The notes below the pieces were generated by a model. That model saw only the letters and a program-made list of their open reading frames with translations, was not told the origin of the DNA and did not search any database. Source: Actinomycetes bacterium (GTDB lineage: Bacteria > Actinomycetota > Acidimicrobiia > Acidimicrobiales > JAJYPT01). From it: 11,275 nt of DNA. Shown piece by piece: positions 1-5,959 of this stretch. Position 1 is the stretch's first letter. The number at the start of each line of letters is the position of its first letter. The translations under genes were made by a program, and so were the position numbers. Location: assembly GCA_021795135.1 (NCBI GenBank), contig JAJYPT010000039.1, positions 1-11,275 of the forward strand, read 5' to 3'.

Positions 1-57
1 CTAAATTTTCGTCTTTTATTTTTCATGCAGATGCTTACAGCTAAGGAGATTCTATGA
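1..57 (+). CDS. Possible C-terminal tail of an upstream gene (partial)
   Basis: Frame 1 is open from the left edge for 18 codons and stops at TGA 55-57. That stop overlaps the ATG at 54-56 as ATGA, the arrangement of translationally coupled genes. The visible tail is hydrophobic and then polar, ending in MLTAKEIL. Frame 3 is also open from the edge and stops at TAA 42-44, so the true frame is not settled. Too little is visible to name a family, and an 18-codon open stretch can occur by chance. Bases to the left of the window would decide it. Confidence 0.3.
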   Translation, partial: LNFRLLFFMQMLTAKEIL

Positions 58-146
58 ATGTAGTTACTGAATATGGCCTTTTTTATAAGTACACAAAAGC
101 AATAAATCAAGGTCAATGTTATAACTACTATGCAATGTCAGAATGA
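54..146 (+). CDS. Small ORF, 30 codons, unknown
   Basis: The sequence AAGGAG (43-48) lies 5 nt before an ATG at 54 that opens 30 codons ending in TGA 144-146. The peptide begins MNVVTEYGLF and is rich in Tyr and Asn. It has no obvious membrane segment, one Cys and no motif I recognise. The start overlaps the stop of the possible upstream frame by ATGA, which would suit translational coupling. A 9-bp hairpin (157-192) follows 10 nt after the stop. The good Shine-Dalgarno spacing is the main support. It could instead be a short remnant of a longer gene or a chance ORF. Confidence 0.35.
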   Translation: MNVVTEYGLFYKYTKAINQGQCYNYYAMSE

Positions 147-156
147 TATTTAAAGA

Positions 157-192
157 TTGTTTCAAAGTAGCGAGACCGCCCCCTTGAAACAA
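157..192. repeat. 9-bp inverted repeat with C-rich loop
   Basis: TTGTTTCAA (157-165) and TTGAAACAA (184-192) are perfect complements around an 18-nt loop that is far more G+C-rich than its surroundings and ends in CCCCC. No T-tract follows on the plus strand. It comes just after the 30-codon ORF, so it may be a 3'-end structure or a processing site. The role is unknown. Confidence 0.45.
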
Positions 193-223
193 ATAAAATA
201 TCTCCCCAATACCCCCTTTTTTT

Positions 224-270
224 TGATTGTTCTCAATATTTAATTTACTTTTAGGTATTGAGAACAATCA
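224..270. repeat. Long inverted repeat between the small ORF and the exporter gene
   Basis: Bases 224-238 pair perfectly with 256-270 (TGATTGTTCTCAATA and its complement). The stem can be extended inward with two G-U pairs to 243/251, leaving a loop of about 7 nt. A T8 tract lies immediately 5' of the left arm (217-224) but none follows the right arm, so this is not a textbook terminator for either strand. It may end the upstream unit or act as an operator-like dyad. Confidence 0.5.
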
Positions 271-422
271 TTAAAATCTTTAAGAACTATAAATATTGGT
301 TATATATATTTTAAATATTTGTAGATATCTTTTCTATTATTATTTTTTATTTATCAAAAATATAAAAAAATAATAATATTTTCTTTTGACTTTAACTCAA
401 GCTTTTTATCTAAAGGCAAATT
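271..422 (+). promoter_or_regulatory. AT-only upstream region of the exporter gene, candidate promoter
   Basis: The stretch is almost pure A+T. It holds an AT-only inverted repeat (335-350 with 362-378, one bulged A). Downstream is a candidate -35 TTGACT (386-391) with TATCTA at 407-412, a short spacer of 15 nt. If used, transcription would begin only a few bases before the ATG at 423. The weak ribosome-binding site AAAGG (412-416) would then be largely outside the mRNA. The promoter call is therefore tentative. Confidence 0.3.
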
Positions 423-1187
423 ATGATTTTTTTTGTATTGATTGGTTTATTTACAGGAGCTCTTACAGGATTTTCTGGAGCTAGCGCGGTTGTGGTAGTT
501 GTGCCTGCTTTGACTTTGTTTTTGCATCTTCCGTTTCGCATTGCTGTAGGTACAAGTTTGGCCGTAGATGTAATAACTTCTTTGGTGGTTGCTTGGAGTT
601 ACGAACGTCAAGGAAATGTAAAGCTAAAAAAAGCTATACCACTCGTGTTGGGTGCAACCATAGGAGCCCAAACAGGGGTAATTTTGGCTCATTATGTGCC
701 AACTAGTTGGCTAGATATACTTTTTAGTTCTTTTATGGTTATTCTATCTTGGAATTTTTTATTTCATGGATGGCGCAATATTCCTCTCGTAAATCCTCCA
801 TCGATTGAAGAATTAAATAGAAATCCTTCTTGGAAAATGATAATTGGAGTTGGAGCAATTGGATTTTTTATTGGAAATATTTCTGGACTTATTGGAGCAT
901 CGGGAGGAATTTTATTTTTAGTGGCTTTGATGTATGGATTGAAATTTCCTCTACGCAATGCAATTGGAACTAGTACAGCAGTAATGGGTCTATCTGCTTT
1001 GAGTGGGAGTTTGGGCTATGGATGGCATGGCGAGGTAGATATAACAGCTCTGGCCGTTATTGGATCTATAGCTGTGGTAACTGGATTTTTTGTTGCCCAA
1101 TATGCCCAAGGAATTAAAGAGCGTTATCAAATAGGAGGTACTGGCCTTTTGCTATTTGTTATAGGCCTTTCCATGTTGGTGCACTAA
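423..1187 (+). CDS. TauE/SafE-family (TSUP) membrane exporter
   Basis: This 254-residue, strongly hydrophobic protein has the usual TauE/SafE size, with about eight membrane segments. It shows the family's internal duplication. The N-terminal half has GALTGFSGAS (12-21), then PAL and FRIAVGTSLAV (38-48). The C-terminal half has GLIGASGG (155-162), then FPLRNAIGTSTAV (175-187). Members move small anions, with sulfite, sulfoacetate and other organosulfur compounds as known substrates; the substrate here cannot be read from sequence. It would sit in the cytoplasmic membrane. The ATG at 423 has only a weak ribosome-binding site (AAAGG, 412-416). Its stop lies 10 bp from the stop of the convergent ABC permease, with no strong terminator between. 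The sulfide oxidoreductase at 8321 makes a sulfur-compound substrate plausible, but it is 7 kb away. Confidence 0.88.
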   Translation: MIFFVLIGLFTGALTGFSGASAVVVVVPALTLFLHLPFRIAVGTSLAVDVITSLVVAWSYERQGNVKLKKAIPLVLGATIGAQTGVILAHYVPTSWLDILFSSFMVILSWNFLFHGWRNIPLVNPPSIEELNRNPSWKMIIGVGAIGFFIGNISGLIGASGGILFLVALMYGLKFPLRNAIGTSTAVMGLSALSGSLGYGWHGEVDITALAVIGSIAVVTGFFVAQYAQGIKERYQIGGTGLLLFVIGLSMLVH

Positions 1188-1197
1188 GTTAAAAATT

Positions 1198-2412
1198 TCA
1201 ATTTTTCCGAGTTAGAAGTTCTTTTATTCCAACTTTACGACTGTATTCTAAAATCCCATAATTGAAAGTACGCAAAGCTAATCTAGCAGTAAAGATGACA
1301 CTTATAAATAAGATGCCAATTCCAATAACTTCATTATAAAGTGATAGATTCCCCACCGCATTTCTCAATAAAAGAGTAACTGGAGAGGTCAAAGGAAAAT
1401 AAGTTAGTACTTTTACTATTAGTTGATTAGGACTGGTAACTATAGCGCTTAGCGCATAGAAAGGAACAAGCATAGCCATAATTGTAAAACCAAAGAAACT
1501 ACCAGCTTCTTTGGCAGTAGGAACAGCTGATCCAATGGCAATCAATATAGCTGAAAATAACAAATAACCCAACATAAAAACAACCATTCCTACAATAATT
1601 GGTCCAATAGCAAAACTAATTTGAGATAAATTTACCCCTGGTATATGAAGTTTGGATCGAAACCATATGTATCCAATTACAATTGGGGTCAATATGGCTA
1701 AAATTTGAATGACACCAGTTATAGTTAGTGCAATAAATTTTCCAATTATCAAAGAACGGGCTTTAATTGAAGTAAGGATCATTTCTATTACCCTATTTTC
1801 TTTTTCTTCAGTAGTACTAGTTAACATTCGATTTCCAAGTAGAACGATTGTTATATAGAAAAAAATTAAAAAGATTCCCGGTACTATAACCCTTCCAAAT
1901 CCTTTAGCTTGCTTTTTACCTACATAGGTTGTCAAAGTGGTTTTTGGACTGTGTTGTAAGAGTTGCATTTTCTCAGAAGAACCCACCGAAATAGCCAGAC
2001 TAGTCTTGAGTATTGATGAAGCTACTGTACTGTATTTATAATTTTGAACTAGTCCTACATCTTTAGCGAATATCTTGATGCTTTGTTTTGTAGGGTTAGG
2101 AGGATAATAGAAAAATGCATCTATTTTACGAGATTTGACTTCACTAATACCTTGGGCTTTATTTTTTACTATGGAAGCACCATAGCGAGAAATAATCAAA
2201 GGATTAATAAGATGGGATTTATCTTCTATAGCTATCGAAAATTTACTTTGGGCTGCTTTTTGGGTAGAAGTAGATGAAGCTTGATGAGAAAAATAAGAAA
2301 GCCCAAATATGGCTGCAATCAACAGAGGAAAAGCTAGGGTGGAGATCCAAAAAGATTTTTTATGAATTATTCTTGAAAATTCAAATTTAAAAACGATCCG
2401 TATATGGCTCAT
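1198..2412 (-). CDS. ABC-2 type transporter permease, NatB-like
   Basis: The 404-residue protein has the ABC2_membrane_3 layout: one membrane segment near 22-42, a large extracytoplasmic domain of about 130 residues (43-173), then further membrane segments near 174-194, 222-250, 268-296, 303-326 and 360-380. After the second segment comes the cytoplasmic motif EEKENRVIEMILTS (202-215), typical of NatB and related Na+ or drug-efflux permeases. It should form the membrane channel of an exporter driven by the ATPase encoded directly upstream. Its ATG overlaps that gene's TGA by four bases (ATGA), and there is no good ribosome-binding site, so translation is probably coupled. The substrate is unknown: Na+ export is the namesake role, but antibiotics and peptides are also handled by this family. 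Confidence 0.85.
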   Translation of the reverse strand: MSHIRIVFKFEFSRIIHKKSFWISTLAFPLLIAAIFGLSYFSHQASSTSTQKAAQSKFSIAIEDKSHLINPLIISRYGASIVKNKAQGISEVKSRKIDAFFYYPPNPTKQSIKIFAKDVGLVQNYKYSTVASSILKTSLAISVGSSEKMQLLQHSPKTTLTTYVGKKQAKGFGRVIVPGIFLIFFYITIVLLGNRMLTSTTEEKENRVIEMILTSIKARSLIIGKFIALTITGVIQILAILTPIVIGYIWFRSKLHIPGVNLSQISFAIGPIIVGMVVFMLGYLLFSAILIAIGSAVPTAKEAGSFFGFTIMAMLVPFYALSAIVTSPNQLIVKVLTYFPLTSPVTLLLRNAVGNLSLYNEVIGIGILFISVIFTARLALRTFNYGILEYSRKVGIKELLTRKN

Positions 2413-3341
2413 ATTGATATATTTTCTTTTTGATCATCTTTGTAAATATCGATAAAAATATCTTCTAAGGAAGCTTTCATTACTTCAAAGCGGTATATAT
2501 TAAGTCCATTTTGATTAGATAAGTATTTAATTATGCTAGATGTGGCAACATCTTTATTAGGAATCAATGTGGCAAAATTATGAGTCAAAGAAGACGTTTG
2601 AAATAAAAAATCATTTACAATAATATTTCCATCAAATTCTAATTCAATGATATTTGAACTATATTGATTGCGTATATTGTCTACCGTGTCATAAAGACGT
2701 CGATTTCCATCTTTTAGCAAGACAATCCGTTCGCATAGCCGTTCTACTTCTTCCATTTGGTGGGTAACTAAAATAACTGTTGCGTTCGCTTTAGAACGTT
2801 CTTCAATAATTTCCATTAATAATCGTCGATTGATAGGATCTAGCCCTTTTGTCGGTTCGTCTAATATCAACAATTGGGGATCGTTTATTATAGTAACGCC
2901 TAGCTGAATTTTTTGTTGCTGACCTCCCGACAAGCGATCTATTCTGGTATTTGCTTTATCCAAAAGGTCAACTCTTTCTAAATAATTTAAAGACCATTTA
3001 CGGGCTTTAGCAGAACTCATTTGTTTGAGCTGACCAAAAAAAACCATTGTATCCAAAACCGTCTCTTTTTTGTATAATCCTCTTTCTTCAGGCAAATACC
3101 CCAATAGATGCCCCATAGAGGGGTGATAGGGCTTCTTTTTTATACAAAGAGAGCCTGCAGTAGGTTTATAGATTCCCAAAAGAGCTCTAAGTGTGGTGGT
3201 TTTCCCTGAACCATTAGAGCCTAAAAATCCGAAAGTCTCTCCTTCGTATACTTCAAAAGATAAATTATTAATTATCCTGGATTGACCTAAATCCATTCGA
3301 AAATTATCAATTGATACCATTGGGGAATTTTGGGTGGACAT
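2409..3341 (-). CDS. ABC transporter ATP-binding protein, NatA-like
   Basis: This 310-residue ATPase has every ABC motif: Walker A GSNGSGKTT (41-49), the Q-loop-region variant LPEERGLY (83-90) typical of the NatA group, signature LSGGQ (137-141), Walker B LLILDEP (157-163) and the switch His in VTHQ (H194). A C-terminal extension of about 90 residues fits the NatA/DrrA pattern. It should bind the cytoplasmic face of the NatB-like permease encoded next, with which it overlaps by ATGA. The ATG at 3341 has no Shine-Dalgarno site: the bases before it are T-rich. A three-codon ORF (ATG CGT TTT TAA, 3352-3341) ends overlapping the start as TAATG. Met8 is an alternative start, also without a ribosome-binding site. 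Start position is therefore less certain than function. Confidence 0.9.
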   Translation of the reverse strand: MSTQNSPMVSIDNFRMDLGQSRIINNLSFEVYEGETFGFLGSNGSGKTTTLRALLGIYKPTAGSLCIKKKPYHPSMGHLLGYLPEERGLYKKETVLDTMVFFGQLKQMSSAKARKWSLNYLERVDLLDKANTRIDRLSGGQQQKIQLGVTIINDPQLLILDEPTKGLDPINRRLLMEIIEERSKANATVILVTHQMEEVERLCERIVLLKDGNRRLYDTVDNIRNQYSSNIIELEFDGNIIVNDFLFQTSSLTHNFATLIPNKDVATSSIIKYLSNQNGLNIYRFEVMKASLEDIFIDIYKDDQKENISI

Positions 3342-3476
3342 TAAAAACGCATGCTAGCAGTAATTCATGCTATTTGTTATGCTTTAGATGATAATGTTTC
3401 ATAGGTTGAAAATAATTTTTGTTCTCAATTTAGATACTTATTTATAATTCTATCTAGTACTAAAAAAATATTAAAT
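3342..3476 (-). promoter_or_regulatory. Upstream region of the ABC exporter operon with direct repeats
   Basis: CATGCTA occurs at 3350-3356 and 3366-3372 (plus-strand reading), 16 bp apart. A degenerate third copy, TATGCTT, is at 3378-3384. All lie immediately upstream of the ATPase start. Spaced copies like this could be a regulator-binding site, as many NatAB-type exporters are controlled locally, but no regulator gene is visible here. I could not identify a convincing -35/-10 pair. Confidence 0.3.
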
Positions 3477-3522
3477 AAAAATAGTCTCTACTTTTTAGAT
3501 CTAAAAAGTAGAGACTATTTTT
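3477..3522. terminator. 46-nt perfect palindrome, probable bidirectional terminator
   Basis: Bases 3477-3499 and 3500-3522 are exact complements, centred on AGATCT. The arms start with A-runs and end with T-runs, so RNA from either strand would form a 19+ bp hairpin ending in U. It lies 19 nt past the stop of the small membrane-protein gene (minus strand), which it should terminate. It shares the block ATAGTCTCTA with the palindrome at 11158-11205. Confidence 0.8.
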
Positions 3523-3541
3523 CTATGTCTAGCCACCCTAG

Positions 3542-3712
3542 CTAGGCGGCTTTTCTATTAGCAGCCTTTTTGTTTTCCTGTTCTATTTCATATAGCAAAG
3601 CCTCTTTAGTTGCTTGCTTGTTGTCTTTTAGAATCAAATTAACATAAGTAAGAATCAAAATAAGTGGGATAATTACCATCAAGGGAATATTTAAAAGCAT
3701 CCAGTTAGACAT
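3542..3712 (-). CDS. Small single-pass membrane protein, 56 residues, unknown
   Basis: An ATG at 3712 opens 56 codons ending at TAG (3544-3542). The product has one hydrophobic segment (about residues 5-28, starting MLLNIPLMVIIP) and a charged, probably helical tail rich in Lys, Glu and Ala. The tail includes EALLYEIEQENKKAANR (38-54). It resembles small membrane subunits or helpers in general shape, but I recognise no family. The AT-poor third positions in the tail, the amphipathic composition and the terminator 19 nt past the stop support a real gene. The only strong ribosome-binding site, AAGGAGG (3772-3766), is 53 nt before this ATG, with a 9-bp hairpin between. No in-frame ATG, GTG or TTG lies closer, so how it is started is unclear. 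It follows the SDR gene on the same strand after 144 nt. Confidence 0.65.
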   Translation of the reverse strand: MSNWMLLNIPLMVIIPLILILTYVNLILKDNKQATKEALLYEIEQENKKAANRKAA

Positions 3713-3734
3713 ATTGTAAATAAAAAGAAGTACT

Positions 3735-3755
3735 TTTTGGAAACTCTTTCCAAAA
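3735..3755 (-). promoter_or_regulatory. Leader hairpin between a strong SD and the small-protein start
   Basis: TTTTGGAAA (3735-3743) and TTTCCAAAA (3747-3755) form a 9-bp stem with a 3-nt loop. It lies between AAGGAGG (3772-3766) and the ATG at 3712. An overlapping minus-strand frame beginning at TTG, 12 nt after the SD, would encode about 20 residues and stop just inside the small membrane-protein gene, so a leader peptide is possible. The function is inferred only from position. Confidence 0.4.
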
Positions 3756-3856
3756 CTTCTTTCTACCTCCTTATTGTCTATTGTTGCCTATCAAAGTTAT
3801 GGCAAGGTAAAGCCACGTTAGTGAGTTGGATAAATAATTATCTATCTAAGTAGGAA

Positions 3857-4636
3857 CTATTTTTCTTGAGATGCCTTTACCCATTGAGAAAATTCGGTAG
3901 CTACAATTCTTTTTCCTGTAATTCCATCGGATTTTCCAGAAGCTAAATAGACAATAGGATCAGCCATTATCTCAGGAGACAAAAGAGGTGTCTGGATATG
4001 AGATTTCAATTCTTGTGGAATCATTCCAGTATCGGTAGCTCCTCCTGGTAATAACATATTTACTGTTACACCAAGGTCTAGTAGATCTTGAGCCATAATT
4101 GTAGATAAAGATTCAGTAGCTGCTCGGGAGGGTCCATAAGGAATAAATCCCTTTCTACTCATGGTAGAGTGATTCATTGAAATGTTTATAACTTTTCCGC
4201 CTCCAGTTTCAATCATAAAGGGAACAAAGCTACGAGAGACAAGAAAATAACCTGTTAGGTTAGTGTCTATCAAATTACGGAAACCTTCTGGGCTGACTTC
4301 AAAAAACGGTTTAGGTTCTATCATAAATTTGGGATTGACACTTCTCATCCCAATTCCTGCATTGTTGACTAAAACATCTAAAGTACCCCAATTGTTTTTA
4401 ACCCAGTTCAAACCATTTTCAATAGATTTTTCATCCCGAACATCAAAGACAACTCCATGAGCATCAAGTCCATTTTCTTTGAAGTGTTGAACTTTGTTGT
4501 TTAGTTTTTCTTCATTTCTTGCTACTAACACAACACTGGCTTTGGCTTCAAGCAACGCTTTAGCCATTGCAAGGCCAAGTCCACTAGAAGCTCCTGTTAT
4601 TAGTACATGTATTCCAGATAGATCAATTTTATTCAA
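3857..4636 (-). CDS. Short-chain dehydrogenase/reductase with Arg in place of catalytic Lys
   Basis: The 259-residue protein has a classical SDR Rossmann fold. Visible marks are the cofactor loop TGASSGLG (14-21), NNAG (91-94), the structural Asn in DTNLTG (N126), the active-site Tyr in YGPSR (Y167) and PGGATDTGM (197-205) after strand six. An acidic-free end to strand two (VLVARNEEKL) with Arg40 suggests NADP(H) preference. The canonical YxxxK is YxxxR here: codon CGA for residue 171. The nearest upstream Ser (S153) is 14 residues before the Tyr, where 13 is usual, and position 154 is Met. Activity may be altered. The start is TTG at 4636, supported by AAGGAG 8 nt upstream; no ATG is available. 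It is divergent from dinB across 180 bp. The substrate is unknown. Confidence 0.85.
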   Translation of the reverse strand: MNKIDLSGIHVLITGASSGLGLAMAKALLEAKASVVLVARNEEKLNNKVQHFKENGLDAHGVVFDVRDEKSIENGLNWVKNNWGTLDVLVNNAGIGMRSVNPKFMIEPKPFFEVSPEGFRNLIDTNLTGYFLVSRSFVPFMIETGGGKVINISMNHSTMSRKGFIPYGPSRAATESLSTIMAQDLLDLGVTVNMLLPGGATDTGMIPQELKSHIQTPLLSPEIMADPIVYLASGKSDGITGKRIVATEFSQWVKASQEK

Positions 4637-4816
4637 TTGAATTTCTCCTTAAAATATTAAAGGATTGGATTTATTTATTGAAAATGCCATCTAAAGATTT
4701 TTGAGTTTTAAAGATTATTACGATGCTAGCGCTTTTTTGAGAAATAGAATACTTTTGAGAAAAAATAGTGAAACTAAAATTACTCTTAAAATATAGCTCG
4801 AAGTGGATAGTCTGAT
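4637..4816. promoter_or_regulatory. Divergent promoter region between the SDR gene and dinB
   Basis: This AT-rich 180-bp stretch must carry both promoters. TTTTGAG occurs three times on the plus strand, at 4699, 4735 and 4753. The last two copies continue as GAGAAA and end in ATAG (4735-4747 and 4753-4768). TAAAAT (4787-4792) could be a -10 for dinB, but no matching -35 is convincing. I see no CGAAC-N4-GTTCG box of the Gram-positive LexA type, so SOS control of dinB is not supported by what is visible. Confidence 0.35.
4645..4650 (-). promoter_or_regulatory. RBS that fixes the TTG start of the SDR gene
   Basis: AAGGAG on the minus strand lies 8 nt before TTG 4636-4634. No in-frame ATG or GTG is nearby, and the glycine-rich loop begins at residue 14, which leaves no room for a later start. 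Confidence 0.7.
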
Positions 4817-5911
4817 TTGAATACTGCAAGGGTTCAAAACCAAAAACTAAATAGAAAAATACTCCATATCGATATGGATGCTTTTTTTGCCTCAGTTGAG
4901 CAAAGAGACCAACCTAGTTTGAGAAATAAACCTGTAATTGTTGGAGGATCTCCCAATAGTAGGGGTGTTGTTGCAGCTTGTTCTTATGAAGCAAGGAGGT
5001 TTGGTATTTCTTCAGCTATGTCTTCAAAGCGAGCTTATCAACTATGTCCTCATGCTGTGTTTATACCTCCTAGAATAGAAATCTATAGAGAGGTTTCTAA
5101 CCAAATAATGGCTATTTTTCGCCATTATACAGATCTTGTAGAACCGGTTTCTTTTGATGAGGCTTACTTAGATGTTACTTGGAATTATCTTGGAGAGACC
5201 TCTGCTACTATAGTTGCGGACAAGGTTAAAAAAGAGATTTTTGCAAATACACAATTGAGCTGTTCAGCTGGAGTTTCCTATAATAAGTTTATTGCTAAAG
5301 TTGCCTCTTCTTATTCTAAGCCAGACGGCCTTACCGTTGTTTCTCCTACCCAAGCACAAGTTTTTTTAGATGGTATTGCTGTTAGAAAATTTTTTGGAGT
5401 TGGAAAAGTAACACAAGCTCGTTTGAATCAAATGGGAGTACAAACAGGATTAGATCTTAGAAAATTGACCATAGATCAGCTAAGTGATGCTTTTGCAGAC
5501 AAAGGAAAATTATTATATGCACTAGCAAGAGGTATTGATCCTCGGGTTGTAGAACCAAATCGTGTAATTAAATCTGTTGGCAAGGAAAAAACATTTGCTC
5601 ATGATTTAGAAAAAGAACAAGACATCCAACTTGTTTTTGAAGATCTGACTATTGGTTTACAAGAGCGTCTTTTAGAAAAAGAATTATTAACCAAAGTCAT
5701 AGTTTTGAAGGTTAAATTTGAAGACTTTTGTCAAGTTACAAAACAAGTTAGTACTCCAAAACCTCTTCAATTAGCTGAAGATATTCTTCCCTATGTAAAA
5801 AGCTTGTGGACCCAGATAGGAAATTCAGGCAAAAAGGTTAGATTGTTAGGAGTTTCTGGGCACGCTTTGATAAAAAAGGCCTACCTTTGTGAACAACTCT
5901 CAATGTTTTAG
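4817..5911 (+). CDS. dinB: DNA polymerase IV (Y-family translesion polymerase)
   Basis: The 364-residue protein matches DinB throughout. The palm begins with HIDMDAFFASVEQ (17-29), whose D19 is a metal ligand and F24 is the likely steric gate against ribonucleotides. SFDEAYLD (112-119) carries the catalytic D114 and E115. The finger, thumb and little-finger regions are complete (GVGKVTQARL, KSVGKEKTF). The protein ends in QLSMF, a C-terminal clamp-binding motif, so it should be recruited to the beta clamp to bypass damaged bases. The start is TTG at 4817: an in-frame TAG lies three codons upstream and the next Met (M20) is inside the catalytic motif. Its ribosome-binding site is poor, suggesting low expression. 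It is convergent with the unknown gene ending at 5960, and its last codons form one arm of the shared terminator. Confidence 0.95.
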   Translation: MNTARVQNQKLNRKILHIDMDAFFASVEQRDQPSLRNKPVIVGGSPNSRGVVAACSYEARRFGISSAMSSKRAYQLCPHAVFIPPRIEIYREVSNQIMAIFRHYTDLVEPVSFDEAYLDVTWNYLGETSATIVADKVKKEIFANTQLSCSAGVSYNKFIAKVASSYSKPDGLTVVSPTQAQVFLDGIAVRKFFGVGKVTQARLNQMGVQTGLDLRKLTIDQLSDAFADKGKLLYALARGIDPRVVEPNRVIKSVGKEKTFAHDLEKEQDIQLVFEDLTIGLQERLLEKELLTKVIVLKVKFEDFCQVTKQVSTPKPLQLAEDILPYVKSLWTQIGNSGKKVRLLGVSGHALIKKAYLCEQLSMF

Positions 5912-5940
5912 AAAAATAATTGATGTTGTTCACAAAGGTA
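5882..5940 (-). terminator. Hairpin terminator between convergent genes, overlapping the dinB 3' end
   Basis: TACCTTTGTGAACAAC (5882-5897) pairs perfectly with 5925-5940. TCAAT/ATTGA (5900-5904 with 5919-5923) extends it inward. On the minus strand a T6 tract follows (5877-5872), making it a good intrinsic terminator for the 371-residue gene that stops at 5960. For dinB it is less typical, as its left arm is the coding sequence for the clamp-binding tail and no T-tract follows 5940. Confidence 0.75.
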
Positions 5941-5959
5941 TCTAAATTATCTATATATC

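Noticed and set aside
229..238. GTTCTCAAT recurring at 229, 256 (reverse), 3421 and a near copy at 11222 (reverse)
   Set aside because: Two of the hits are the arms of one hairpin, the others lie in unrelated contexts, and a nine-base AT-leaning word can recur by chance in 11 kb.
64..267. Minus-strand 67-codon ORF opening with TTG in the first intergenic region
   Set aside because: It has no ribosome-binding site, runs through both hairpins and overlaps the better supported plus-strand 30-codon ORF. Its composition is what AT-rich noncoding DNA gives.
3735..3755. 9-bp hairpin read as a terminator of the SDR transcript
   Set aside because: It follows a strong ribosome-binding site and has no U-tract after it on the minus strand, so a leader role for the small gene fits better.
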